A program made the position numbers and the translations under genes. This document shows, one piece after another, positions 17,230-26,097 of a stretch of DNA of 43,139 bases (within the stretch, counting starts at the first letter, position 1; each line of letters begins with the position of its first letter). Location of the stretch: assembly GCA_030614005.1 (NCBI GenBank), contig JAUWKS010000027.1, positions 1-43,139 of the forward strand, written 5' to 3'. Under the pieces are notes generated by a model, which was given only the letters and a program-made list of their open reading frames with translations, was not told where the DNA came from and searched no databases. This DNA is from Candidatus Heimdallarchaeota archaeon. Lineage in GTDB: Archaea > Asgardarchaeota > Heimdallarchaeia > JABLTI01.

Positions 17230-18240
17230 TTGGCGCAAAAAGTTTCCGTAACAACAAACTTAACCCCAAATATATTGATGCATGTTTTTTCTTGTCTAGA
17301 AGTTGAAGGGTCATTTTATGATTCTGATTATGGAATGAAACATCATTTTACTTTATTAGATGAAGATTACGAAGAATGGAAAACACATGCGAAGAAATGT
17401 ATGACTTTAGGATGCAATAAGGAACTTTATGCAGTTCTTTTTCAAATTCCAAGTTTCATTCCAACAGAAGATATTGATATGATAATTGATTCATATGATA
17501 AAATCTCTGAAGCAGTAGCAGAAGGGACAATTGATGTTTTAATAGCAAGTTACCCTGAATTATTTGATACTTTACCAATATATGCTCCAAAGAAAGTTTT
17601 TGATGATAATTTCAAAAAACTAAATACTCATAATGAAATAATCCAAAATATAATAACTATTTTTAAGAAAATTCTAAGAGGGCTCTGGGAAAGGTTCTAT
17701 TCTGAATACTGGGAAAAAGAAGGGAAGATTAAACTAGAAAAAAGAGCTAAGCATTTGAATACTATAATTAGTCCAATAAATCTTATAAGTGCTTGGCACA
17801 AGGTTTTGAAATTAGAATTTCCATATTCTGAATTCTCTGCTATTCTTGTAGAAGCTACAAATACTATTGCCACGAACCTTTTAGCAGAACAAGTGATGAT
17901 TTCTTTGAAAACCGAAGATAAAGATGTTTATCAAATATTAGCTCACGAGGTTGGAAGAAGTTTCTTACTCAATACTTTGCTCTTTGAAAACGAACAAATA
18001 AAAACAATAGCTGATTCCAATATAGATCGTCTTTCTATTGTCATTGATGCAGCTTGTATATACATTAAAGGAAACTTATTTCATACCTTACGAATTCGAT
18101 CAGACGAGCTTGATCCCTATATTGTTCCTGGAATTAAAGAAGTGATGGACATCTTTGGTGTAATTTGGGACGCAATGGATGAGAAGAATATTTTTGACGC
18201 AATTACACAAACGTATAACAAATTGTCACCGATTACTTAA
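17230..18240 (+). CDS. Unknown helical protein with a degenerate HExxH-like site
   Basis: A 336-residue, mostly helical soluble protein with no signal peptide. I do not recognise the family. Around residue 240 a helix reads VYQILAHEVGRSFLLN, which looks like the zinc helix of a gluzincin peptidase (HExxH) in which the second His is Arg. The preceding hydrophobic strand-like stretch (EFSAILVEATNTIATNLL) and the following LLFENE fit this idea loosely. If correct, the protein is a non-catalytic relative; otherwise the match is chance. TTG 17230 is preferred as start because GGTGGAG lies 9 nt before it. Confidence 0.45.
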   Translation: MAQKVSVTTNLTPNILMHVFSCLEVEGSFYDSDYGMKHHFTLLDEDYEEWKTHAKKCMTLGCNKELYAVLFQIPSFIPTEDIDMIIDSYDKISEAVAEGTIDVLIASYPELFDTLPIYAPKKVFDDNFKKLNTHNEIIQNIITIFKKILRGLWERFYSEYWEKEGKIKLEKRAKHLNTIISPINLISAWHKVLKLEFPYSEFSAILVEATNTIATNLLAEQVMISLKTEDKDVYQILAHEVGRSFLLNTLLFENEQIKTIADSNIDRLSIVIDAACIYIKGNLFHTLRIRSDELDPYIVPGIKEVMDIFGVIWDAMDEKNIFDAITQTYNKLSPIT

Positions 18241-18332
18241 TCATCATCCCTTTTTTGCGATTTCTATCTCTAAATAGAAAATATACAGTAACAGTTATTT
18301 TTCACTAAGGCATTTTTTATTTGGTAATAAAA

Positions 18333-19505
18333 ATGGATGTCACGGAAATCGTAGATAAGATTGATTCTGAACTCATAATACGACTAACAAAAAAATTAGT
18401 CTCAATGGATAGTCAAAATCCTCCCGGAAAATGTAATCACCTTGCTAAATACCTTGAGGAAGAATGTAAGAAGCTTGGTTTCGAAACTAAAATCTATCCG
18501 CTTGATGATAACCGTCACAATATTATTGTTTCTTTTGGAGATGGTGAAAGAGATATTGTGCTAAGTGGACATCTTGATACCGTTCCTGTTGGTGATCTAT
18601 CCAATTGGAAATATCCGCCACTAGAAGCGACAGAAGAAAATGGGCGATTGTATGGGCGCGGAACTGTAGATATGCTTGGAGGGGTTGCAACACTGATTGG
18701 AGTTATGGAACTTCTTCATAGGATGAACATTAAATTTAATCACAAAATTGTTTTTGCTGGAACAGCAGATGAGGAAGTAGGAATGCACGGCGCATTTCAT
18801 TTACAAGAAAAGGGCATAATGGCTGACGCTGATTGCTTGATAATTACTGAAGCAACTGCTCTTAGAATAGGTATAGCTGAGAAAGGACCATATTGGATGA
18901 GGTTACACGTTAAGGGAAAATCTGCCCATGGAAGTATGCCTGAAGTTGGAATTAATGCAATTGAGGGAGCATGTGTAGGTATTAATCACCTGAAAGAAAT
19001 AATACCTGAAACAGAACATGAGCTTCTAGGAAGAACAACAGTAAATATTGGTATCATTAAGGGTGGAGAAAAAATCAATATAGTACCTGATGAGTGTTAT
19101 GTTGATTGTGATTTTCGGCTTATTCCGGGTGTTAATCATAAAGAATTTGATTTAAAAGTAAAAAAATTAATGACTCATCTCTCTGAAGAGTATCCTTGTA
19201 AATATTCTCATGAAATTCTTCATACAATCCCCGCTCTTAATACAAAATCAGATATTCCAATAATTCAAAACCTATTGAAGTGGTCCAACAAAATTGCTAA
19301 TCATCCGCTAGAACCAATTGGATTAGCCTATGCGACTGATGCTGCTGCATTAATTCCCCCAAGGGACATTCCTTTCGCAATAATTGGTGGCGGCTCTCCT
19401 TCAATGCTCCATCAAGATAATGAATATGTGGAAATAGCTGAATTAATTGATGCTGCTAAAATAATTGCCGGAGCAATTATTGATACTTTTGGGAAAGAGA
19501 AATAG
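18333..19505 (+). CDS. M20 family metallopeptidase / deacylase (ArgE/DapE-like)
   Basis: A 390-residue cytoplasmic di-zinc hydrolase. Metal and catalytic motifs appear in order: VLSGHLDTVPVGD (His and Asp), LYGRGTVDMLGGVA (bridging Asp), AGTADEEVGMHGA (catalytic Glu pair) and ITEAT (metal ligand). GGGSPSMLHQDNEYVEI (last His) closes the set. The dimerisation (lid) domain sits between, from KGPYWMRLHVKGKSAHGSM onward. Substrates in the family include N-acylated amino acids, succinyl-diaminopimelate and dipeptides; none can be chosen here, and no arginine or lysine biosynthesis genes are adjacent. ATG 18333 is chosen over TTG 18321. Confidence 0.88.
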   Translation: MDVTEIVDKIDSELIIRLTKKLVSMDSQNPPGKCNHLAKYLEEECKKLGFETKIYPLDDNRHNIIVSFGDGERDIVLSGHLDTVPVGDLSNWKYPPLEATEENGRLYGRGTVDMLGGVATLIGVMELLHRMNIKFNHKIVFAGTADEEVGMHGAFHLQEKGIMADADCLIITEATALRIGIAEKGPYWMRLHVKGKSAHGSMPEVGINAIEGACVGINHLKEIIPETEHELLGRTTVNIGIIKGGEKINIVPDECYVDCDFRLIPGVNHKEFDLKVKKLMTHLSEEYPCKYSHEILHTIPALNTKSDIPIIQNLLKWSNKIANHPLEPIGLAYATDAAALIPPRDIPFAIIGGGSPSMLHQDNEYVEIAELIDAAKIIAGAIIDTFGKEK

Positions 19506-19613
19506 CTCTTTCTTTCATTAATAATTACTTGTTTCTTTTAAGAAAGTTTTTTATTATATGTCGGGATTCAGCAAATAGAGAAAATAAACCTTAAGATGAT
19601 AGTTATTGGATTT

Positions 19614-19617
19614 GGTG
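19614..19617 (+). promoter_or_regulatory. GGTG Shine-Dalgarno site that sets the next start
   Basis: GGTG 9 nt before ATG 19627, which argues against the upstream in-frame TTG 19606. Confidence 0.5.
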
Positions 19618-19626
19618 AAAAAACAG

Positions 19627-20052
19627 ATGTTAGAAATTAATAAAACAGAAGATTGGGCATTTTTCTTCTTCTTTGTTGGTGGTAATATGATGATCTTTAA
19701 TGCAATAATAGGTTTCATTATTGCATTTGTTGAAGGATCAACGATGTACTTCTTAGATGGTTTTGGACTCTTTGTATTTATATCTACAACAGGCTCAAAT
19801 TGGAATCTAATATTGGGCGGTATAATTACTATACTCATTGGTATAGTTGCTGTTTTAGTTGGATTGAAGTTATTCTTGGTACCTTTCAGAGCATTTATGA
19901 CTAAAATCGATTTAGCAATAATGGGTTTGGTTTTACTGCTACTTGGAGCTGGGTCATTTACAACTGGTGGTTTATTGCTTTTTATTGGTGGAGTTTATTG
20001 TTTCATTTACAGATTAACTGTGGAAGGAGCAAACAATCCCAAAGCAGCATAA
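19627..20052 (+). CDS. Small four-helix membrane protein, unknown
   Basis: A 141-residue integral membrane protein with about four hydrophobic helices: WAFFFFFVGGNMMIFNAIIG, LILGGIITILIGIVAVLVGL, LAIMGLVLLLLGAGSF and GGLLLFIGGVYCFIYRL. There are no conserved charged residues in the helices and no family match that I can make. The short C-terminal tail is polar. A hairpin terminator follows. Confidence 0.55.
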   Translation: MLEINKTEDWAFFFFFVGGNMMIFNAIIGFIIAFVEGSTMYFLDGFGLFVFISTTGSNWNLILGGIITILIGIVAVLVGLKLFLVPFRAFMTKIDLAIMGLVLLLLGAGSFTTGGLLLFIGGVYCFIYRLTVEGANNPKAA

Positions 20053-20085
20053 GTGGTTTACACCACATTAAAATCTCTTTTTTTC
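20053..20085 (+). terminator. Terminator after the four-helix membrane protein
   Basis: GTGGT (20053-20057), loop TTAC, ACCAC (20062-20066), then a run of seven T about 12 nt downstream. Confidence 0.4.
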
Positions 20086-20190
20086 ATTTTAACTTCCACT
20101 TTAATCAAAAACTAGTCTCTACGAACTAAAAATCTTTTAAGGATTAAACTTTAAGAATTGTATACTTACAGATAAATGAGCTAAAGAGCT

Positions 20191-22458
20191 ATGGATAAGG
20201 AAAACTATTCTGAAGAAGAAAAGGTACCTCCTACAATAAATGATTTTGATGATTCATTAGAAAACCATAGTTTAAAAATAGATTTTCCAAATGGTGGATC
20301 ACCACTAGAAAAAGCTCAACACATTGTGACAAAGATAGCAGAAAATTGTTCATTTGGAAACTTTAAAATTAATTTCCATTATTTGAAGAAACTAGAGGAG
20401 CTAGTGAAATCTAATTCAGAAAACAACGAAATCTTTTACTGTTTAATTGAAGGCATAACAGTTGCATTGCAGTCACAAGAAGAAGATGGAAAAGAGGAAA
20501 ACCTTAAACCCTTAATGGATGAAATCATTATACTTGTTCAGAATAATATTACAAAGGATGATTATTTAGCTGCTTTGAGTGATGTGTTTCTTCTTGGAGA
20601 AGAGATATTTCTAAGTAATGATCTACTTGAAGACTTAGAAAAATACACTCATTTTATTGTTAATTTCTCTCTTGAGCATTCAAATAATATTCTTTTAAGG
20701 ACCTCTGCTGCAGATGCAGTAATTATAACTCTCTCTGGTTTTGGAAATGACTGGAATTATGAAAAAACTAAGCAGTATGGGAAATTATTGAGAGGATTAC
20801 TTCCTCCATCAGAAACAAAAGGAATTTTTGCAGCAATATTAATCAAAGGACTGGCTGAAGAAATTAGTTGTTATGGGGATATGCATGAATTTGGAGCATT
20901 AGAACGTTCACTCGAGTTAATGAAAGAAGTTTATACATTAAATTCTGATTATAAAATTGAAATCATTGAAGACTATTCAGATGGTTTGATAAATGCTGTC
21001 CGGTGGTATGGGGAAGAAGAAAATTACAGTAAAATGATGGAGCTGCTCAAAGAAGTAGCTCAACTTACAGAAGAAAATAGCTTTTTATTACCAATTAAAA
21101 TCGCATATGCAAATGGTTTGAGAATTGCACTTGATCTTTCAGGTGTAGTGGATGATCTTGAAACAGCTACAAAATTAGCCAAAGATTTGTTTAATCTTTC
21201 CGAAGTATACCCCGATATCAAGGAATTGCAAACTATAGCATTGATCGGTTTATTTAAAGCTGCTTCGTGGGCGGGTGCATATTGGGAAACCGGATTGGTT
21301 ATTTCTCTACTTTCAAATGTAATTAAAATCTACAAACGATTTCCAGATGATAATAGCTTTAAGATACTGCTAGGTAGAGGTTTATTCAATTTAACAAAAG
21401 CATTAACAGAGATAGGCAAAAAGAAAGTTATGGAAAAAATCCTTGAAGAAATTGGAAAATTAAATCAAGACAATCCTAATTTAATTGAAGTGGCTCAATA
21501 TTATTCTAAGTCAATTGTTAATGCGATATTTCTTTTTGGTGAAGTTAGTGAATCTAAAGAGGAGATTTTCTCTTATTTATCTCATTCCGAATCATTAGTA
21601 AAAAAATTCCCAAAGGATGAAGAGATAATACTGAATTACTCAAAAGCTCTTGTTAATGTCGTTCGGATTTTAGGAAAATTTGGACAGATAGATGAAATGG
21701 AGCAGATGTTAGATACGCTAAGAGATTTTTGTATGTTAACTGATAGTCGAGAGGTATTAATTCGCTTAGCAAAAGCATACATTGATGCTATTACGGCGTA
21801 TGGAGAAATGGTTGAACTCGAAAAAATTATCCCCCTCTACAATGAATTGATAAATTGGGCAGAAGAGGATACTGATGATATTGATTTTCAAATTTTGTTA
21901 GCAAAAGCGATTGTGAATGTTGTAAGCAGCTTCGGAAAAAATAATAGATATGTTGAGATGGAAGTGTATCTCGATGATTTACGAGAATTGGTTGATGAAT
22001 TTCCTGGTCTTTCAGATATAAATATCCAATTAGCGAAAGGATTGTCATTAGCAATTCGTTGGTTTATCCAAGCTAATGATTCTGAAAAAGCATTTGTGTT
22101 GTTGAATGAGATTGATAGATTGCAATTAGAATTCGCAGATGAATTCATTATGCAAGAATTATATGCTCGAGCTTCTAGACGATTATTGGTTCATTCTTCA
22201 CAAGAGGGAAAGAATGCAAGAGCTGATTTAATGCTTGAAAATCTTAGAATTTTATTGAAGGATAACCCAACAGCTGAAAACCTGCAATTAGAATTTGCAA
22301 GAGGTTTATCCTTTACAATAATCAAGAAATCCAATGATATTGAAGATTCTACATGGCATTCCCTAGTAATGGAGATACAAGGGTTACGAATACAATTTCC
22401 ATATAATGAGAAATTAGAAGAAATCCACGATGCTGTAAAACCACTCTTCAAAGACTGA
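20191..22458 (+). CDS. TPR-like alpha-solenoid protein, 11 or more repeats
   Basis: A 755-residue soluble protein built of at least eleven repeats of about 44-46 residues. Each starts with a helix such as AKAIVNVVSSFG, AKAYIDAITAYGE, SKALVNVVRILGKFG or SDGLINAVRWYGE. A second helix with a leucine pattern follows (ALLNEI, LLKEVAQL), then a short linker often ending in P. This is the style of TPR/Sel1-like solenoids, which act as protein-binding scaffolds. No enzymatic domain is visible. Residues 1-60 are acidic and probably disordered. It stands alone with a probable TATA box (TTTTAAGGATTAAAC region near 20136) upstream of ATG 20191. Confidence 0.72.
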   Translation: MDKENYSEEEKVPPTINDFDDSLENHSLKIDFPNGGSPLEKAQHIVTKIAENCSFGNFKINFHYLKKLEELVKSNSENNEIFYCLIEGITVALQSQEEDGKEENLKPLMDEIIILVQNNITKDDYLAALSDVFLLGEEIFLSNDLLEDLEKYTHFIVNFSLEHSNNILLRTSAADAVIITLSGFGNDWNYEKTKQYGKLLRGLLPPSETKGIFAAILIKGLAEEISCYGDMHEFGALERSLELMKEVYTLNSDYKIEIIEDYSDGLINAVRWYGEEENYSKMMELLKEVAQLTEENSFLLPIKIAYANGLRIALDLSGVVDDLETATKLAKDLFNLSEVYPDIKELQTIALIGLFKAASWAGAYWETGLVISLLSNVIKIYKRFPDDNSFKILLGRGLFNLTKALTEIGKKKVMEKILEEIGKLNQDNPNLIEVAQYYSKSIVNAIFLFGEVSESKEEIFSYLSHSESLVKKFPKDEEIILNYSKALVNVVRILGKFGQIDEMEQMLDTLRDFCMLTDSREVLIRLAKAYIDAITAYGEMVELEKIIPLYNELINWAEEDTDDIDFQILLAKAIVNVVSSFGKNNRYVEMEVYLDDLRELVDEFPGLSDINIQLAKGLSLAIRWFIQANDSEKAFVLLNEIDRLQLEFADEFIMQELYARASRRLLVHSSQEGKNARADLMLENLRILLKDNPTAENLQLEFARGLSFTIIKKSNDIEDSTWHSLVMEIQGLRIQFPYNEKLEEIHDAVKPLFKD

Positions 22459-22463
22459 TTGTT

Positions 22464-22670
22464 TTATTCTAAAGGTGGAAAGATATCATCTGTTGGTCCT
22501 CTATTTCTTTGACCTGGAGGTTTAGGCATTCTATTGCGTGGGTCTGGTGGTAAATTACGATAACAGTTTTTACATACAAGTTTTGGTCCATTTGGGAAAT
22601 GATAAATTCTTAATTCTTCTCGTTTTGCAACTTTATGGCAAATACTGCAATGATCAAATGACTGAAGCAC
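22464..22670 (-). CDS. Small zinc-ribbon protein, proline-rich tail
   Basis: A 68-residue protein: CSICHKVAKREELRIY near residue 8 and VCKNCYRNLPPDP near 32 form a CxxC/CxxC zinc ribbon. A Pro- and Arg-rich tail follows. The start is GTG 22670. The gene converges on the TPR gene with only five bases between the stops. Small archaeal zinc ribbons of this kind often bind nucleic acid or proteins; there is no further clue. Confidence 0.6.
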   Translation of the reverse strand: MLQSFDHCSICHKVAKREELRIYHFPNGPKLVCKNCYRNLPPDPRNRMPKPPGQRNRGPTDDIFPPLE

Positions 22671-22743
22671 TTTTTCTTCAACTCTTTGTTGATTAGATAT
22701 ACCAAGCTTACAATAATATTACATTATTATCAAATAAAAAAAT

Positions 22744-22755
22744 TTCTATAAATAG
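22744..22755 (+). promoter_or_regulatory. TATA-like box of the cysteine desulfurase gene
   Basis: TTCTATAAATAG lies about 80 nt upstream of ATG 22835 and has the archaeal consensus shape. Placement is by eye. Confidence 0.4.
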
Positions 22756-22824
22756 AAAGCTTTTTCAAAAGCAATGATTTGTTCAGCAATAATCAAATTT
22801 CCATACAAATTGATTAAATATCTT

Positions 22825-22828
22825 GGTG
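22825..22828 (+). promoter_or_regulatory. GGTG Shine-Dalgarno site that sets the desulfurase start
   Basis: GGTG 6 nt before ATG 22835. The upstream TTG 22823 overlaps it, so the shorter protein is preferred. Confidence 0.5.
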
Positions 22829-22834
22829 AAAAAA

Positions 22835-24088
22835 ATGGTTAACTGGACAAAAATTAGAGACGATTTCCCTACACTCAAAAGGAAAATAGATGGAAAATCA
22901 ATTGTTTATTTTGATAGTGCGTGTAATAGCTTAAAACCACAACAAGTTATTGATTCGCTCTGTTATTATTACACAAATCTTGGGGCATGTGGTGGACGAT
23001 CAATACATTCACTTGCACGTGAAACTACCGAGTTAAGAGATGATGCTCGAGAAAAAATTGCCAAACATATAAACTCTAAAAATACAAACGAAATTATTTG
23101 GGTTAGAAATACAACAGAAGCAATTAATCTCGTTGCAAATGCTTTGCATTTTGAAAAAGGTCAAGAAATTGTCACTACAAATCTTGAGCATCATAGTGGA
23201 GTACTTCCTTTTCACAAAGTTATGAAACGAAAAGGTCTTAAATTGAAGATTGTAGAAGCAGACAAATATGGTTTGTTTGATATTGAAGATTTTGAGAAAA
23301 CAATCAATAAAAACACTCGATTAATTTCTATTGTTCATACATCAAATACCACTGGTACAACTGCACCGCTAGAAGAAATCATTAAAATTGCCCATGATTA
23401 TGGGGCGTTAGTGTTGTCAGATGATGCACAGTATTTCCCACATAAAAAAACTGATGTTCAAAAATCCGACGTTGATTTTTGTGCTGTAAGCATGCATAAA
23501 GCCTTAGGACCATCTGGTATGGGTTTCCTGTACGGCAAGGAGCATTTATTGAAGGATATGGACTCTTTCCTGGTAGGTGGAGACACAATAGAAGATGTCA
23601 AATATATCGATGGGGAAGTAGTACCTACTTATTTAGAACCACCTCATAAGTTTGAAGCTGGTTTACAAAATTATGCCGGGGAAATAGGTTCAGGAGCAGC
23701 AGTTGATTATCTTGATTCAATTGGTATGGAAAACATCGAAGCAAGAGAACACATTTTAACAGAAAAATTACAAAAAGCATTAGAAAGTATCCCGAGCATA
23801 ACAACTATTGGACCTAAAGATCCAAGTCTTAGAAGTGGGATTGTAGCGTTCCAAATGAAAAATATGGACACTACAGGTGACATAGCCAATTATTTGGATT
23901 CAGATGTAGAAGGAAATAAAATAATGATCAGAGCAGGAGCTCATTGTACAAATCCATTCCATTATCATATTGGAATATCACCAAGCACTGGAACTGCACG
24001 AGCATCAATTTATGTTTATAATAATGAGGAGGACATAAAACTTCTCAAAGATGCTCTAGAGGATCTTGATAAAATAGTAAATGCTTAG
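22835..24088 (+). CDS. sufS: Cysteine desulfurase (SufS/CsdA type, class V aminotransferase)
   Basis: A 417-residue PLP enzyme that releases sulphur from cysteine as a protein-bound persulfide for Fe-S clusters or other thio-cofactors. The PLP Lys is K222 in SMHKALGPSGMGFLYG. The His and Asp that stack on and bind PLP lie in LEHHSGVLPF and LSDDAQYFPH. The catalytic Cys is C371 in RAGAHCTNPFHYHIG, on a short loop with flanking residues like SufS rather than IscS. Length matches SufS (about 405). No sufB, sufC or sufD lies nearby, so the partner is elsewhere. The hydrogenase and DnaG-independent Fe-S proteins in this window are potential clients. Confidence 0.88.
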   Translation: MVNWTKIRDDFPTLKRKIDGKSIVYFDSACNSLKPQQVIDSLCYYYTNLGACGGRSIHSLARETTELRDDAREKIAKHINSKNTNEIIWVRNTTEAINLVANALHFEKGQEIVTTNLEHHSGVLPFHKVMKRKGLKLKIVEADKYGLFDIEDFEKTINKNTRLISIVHTSNTTGTTAPLEEIIKIAHDYGALVLSDDAQYFPHKKTDVQKSDVDFCAVSMHKALGPSGMGFLYGKEHLLKDMDSFLVGGDTIEDVKYIDGEVVPTYLEPPHKFEAGLQNYAGEIGSGAAVDYLDSIGMENIEAREHILTEKLQKALESIPSITTIGPKDPSLRSGIVAFQMKNMDTTGDIANYLDSDVEGNKIMIRAGAHCTNPFHYHIGISPSTGTARASIYVYNNEEDIKLLKDALEDLDKIVNA

Positions 24089-24110
24089 AAATGAATTTAA
24101 TTACCCTACT

Positions 24111-25679
24111 CTATCCATTCCATAGATTAAAGGGTAAATTATCTTTTTCTTTATCTCCACTTGAGAATCCTCTTTTTTCGCTTTTTACTGCATTCTCAAA
24201 AGAACCATATCGTTGTATAATCTGATCTTCAAGTGGTTTTGCGATATCTACTGCTGCTTTAACATGTTTTGAGGTAATTCTATCATCTCCATTAGTTATT
24301 GCAAGATCACCTGCTACTTTAATTAAACCTGCAAGTTCTCTAAGTCGTAACGTCAGAGATGCTTCTTCTTTATCAGCATTTTCAGCAATATATCTAGCAT
24401 ATTTAATTATATCATTGATGCCTCTACGATCCATTGCGGGAATTTTGTTATCTCTTAGAATTTCTTGAGCAATGAATTGCATTAATTTCATTCTATTTAC
24501 TTCGTTATCTGGCATTGCAGTTTTCAAGAGGATTTCATAACCATCACCTTGAATCCTAGAGCGCATAGGTGGTAATATTTTCGGAAGATCTGCAAGATTA
24601 CAAGCAGCAACAAGAACGAAATCACAAGGAACATTATCTACTCTTACTGATGCACCGGAGCTTTGAGGATTTCTACCAATGATTGGGGATTTCCGTTCTT
24701 GCATAGCTGTTAGTAATGATCTTTGTAAAGAACCAAGTTGGGAAATTTCATCTACAAATAAAACTCCTTGATGAGCTTCGTGTATACTTCCTGCAACTAC
24801 TCGTTTGTATGGTGGAGTGCCCAATTTATGATGCCCACCATATGGATCATGTAAGCAATCGCCAAGCAATTCAGTTGCACTTGCACCAGTTGCTTGAACA
24901 AAAAGAGATCTCCTAATAGGAACTAGAACTTTCATTGGTTTAGTTCCTTTTTTAGCTTGAGAAAGTTCAATAGCTTCTTGGTCAAATACTCTAATATTGT
25001 TCCCTGCTTCTTCAAATAAAAGGATCTCTTCTCTGCCATCAGGAAGATAAATTGCTTTTGATACTTTAGACCCATCTGTTGTTTTTGTCGTGAAGGGTGA
25101 AAGTGAAAGCAAATCGCCAAATCTAGAAGATGATTTCTTACGTTTTGATTTATTACAATGAGGACATAAGCGTGATTCTGGGATGGAAAAACCAGAACAA
25201 TGTTCACACCCATAACCTAATTTTACTGTAACATCAAATGGTGCTTTAGAGGGATGAATTAGTTTTCCAAATTCACTATTTGTTGTTGTTTGCTGTTTTC
25301 TAAGACGAAGTTCGTGTAATTGTTTAATTTCAAAAAATGGTCTTTCGGGGTTTTCTGGATTATGCACAATCCAAATTTCTTCTGATGGTTGTCCTAAGTG
25401 AAAAGATAATGCTTGTGCTATCATTGACTTTCCAATCCCTGGGGGGCCAATAAGTAACAAATTTCTTCTTTGTTGAGCAGCCATACGAGCTATTTTAATT
25501 GCAAAATCTTGACCGATTATCCTTTTCAGTGGGTCTTTTGGAATAGGAATATCAAAAGTATCTTCAATATCTCGTAATCTTACTATTTGTGACTCATCTC
25601 GAGATTGAGCTATCCTAGCATTCTCATTATGAGTATTTGTAGATGACCGTTCTGAATGAAAATCTTGACCTCGAGACAT
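24111..25679 (-). CDS. Lon-like AAA+ ATPase without protease domain, with zinc insertion
   Basis: A 522-residue AAA+ ATPase whose core matches archaeal LonB: RIIGQDFAIKIARMAAQQRR, Walker A LLIGPPGIGKSM, Walker B GVLFVDEIS, sensor 1 LVAACN, and an Arg finger region PPMRSRIQGDG. Between Walker A and B, where LonB carries membrane helices, it has a zinc finger (CEHCSGF...LCPHCNK, near residue 150-175) and a helical insert. The chain ends about 55 residues after the AAA lid, so the Ser-Lys protease domain of Lon is missing. It may act as an unfoldase or as a MoxR-like remodeller. ATG 25679 is preferred over TTG 25691. Confidence 0.75.
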   Translation of the reverse strand: MSRGQDFHSERSSTNTHNENARIAQSRDESQIVRLRDIEDTFDIPIPKDPLKRIIGQDFAIKIARMAAQQRRNLLLIGPPGIGKSMIAQALSFHLGQPSEEIWIVHNPENPERPFFEIKQLHELRLRKQQTTTNSEFGKLIHPSKAPFDVTVKLGYGCEHCSGFSIPESRLCPHCNKSKRKKSSSRFGDLLSLSPFTTKTTDGSKVSKAIYLPDGREEILLFEEAGNNIRVFDQEAIELSQAKKGTKPMKVLVPIRRSLFVQATGASATELLGDCLHDPYGGHHKLGTPPYKRVVAGSIHEAHQGVLFVDEISQLGSLQRSLLTAMQERKSPIIGRNPQSSGASVRVDNVPCDFVLVAACNLADLPKILPPMRSRIQGDGYEILLKTAMPDNEVNRMKLMQFIAQEILRDNKIPAMDRRGINDIIKYARYIAENADKEEASLTLRLRELAGLIKVAGDLAITNGDDRITSKHVKAAVDIAKPLEDQIIQRYGSFENAVKSEKRGFSSGDKEKDNLPFNLWNG

Positions 25680-25773
25680 TAGTGTGCACAAATAGATATT
25701 AGATATTGTTTTTCTTAAAACAATAGATTATCCATATAATATGAAAAAAATTGAAATTAAAAAGAGAAATTTT

Positions 25774-25806
25774 TTAGTTGGTAGAAAGATATTCCCAACC
25801 AACTAA
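25774..25806. other. Stem-loop in the gap after dnaG
   Basis: TTAGTTGGT (25774-25782) and ACCAACTAA (25798-25806) are perfect 9-nt inverted copies with a 15-nt loop. There is no T-run after it on either strand, so it may be a processing or termination signal between two minus-strand genes. Confidence 0.4.
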
Positions 25807-25824
25807 ATATATAGTTAGATTTTT

Positions 25825-26097
25825 CTAAGCAAAACTAAATATCTTAGTTTTATTCGGACTTTTCTCAAGTTCAGCTATTCGAGCTCCAATTAAAGTACCG
25901 ATATTTTTTTCTTCACAAACATCAATTAATCTTTGAGTTATAATACCATCAAAAACAACTGTAATAACACTTGATTTTGCTTTTTTAATTTCATCAAAGA
26001 TTGAAATGACTGGTACTTTTTTCACTCGCTTTTTCTTTTCATTGAGGAAAATACCTTCTTGTTTTTCCTTTCCATCGATTTCTTTAACGAAGGACAT
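25825..26097 (-). CDS. dnaG: DnaG primase, C-terminal domain (separate frame)
   Basis: A 90-residue open frame that matches the conserved C-terminal domain of archaeal DnaG, including SVITVVFDGIITQRLIDVCE and GTLIGARIAELEKSP. In other archaea this domain is part of one DnaG chain, after the Toprim domain. Here it begins with ATG 26097 in a TAATG overlap with the stop of the upstream dnaG frame. In-frame sequence upstream of this ATG still reads sensibly (RPPPPKIPEEL) back to about 26152, so a frameshift joins the two frames. Either this is a frameshifted gene or error, or a real split with coupled translation. Confidence 0.8.
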   Translation of the reverse strand: MSFVKEIDGKEKQEGIFLNEKKKRVKKVPVISIFDEIKKAKSSVITVVFDGIITQRLIDVCEEKNIGTLIGARIAELEKSPNKTKIFSFA

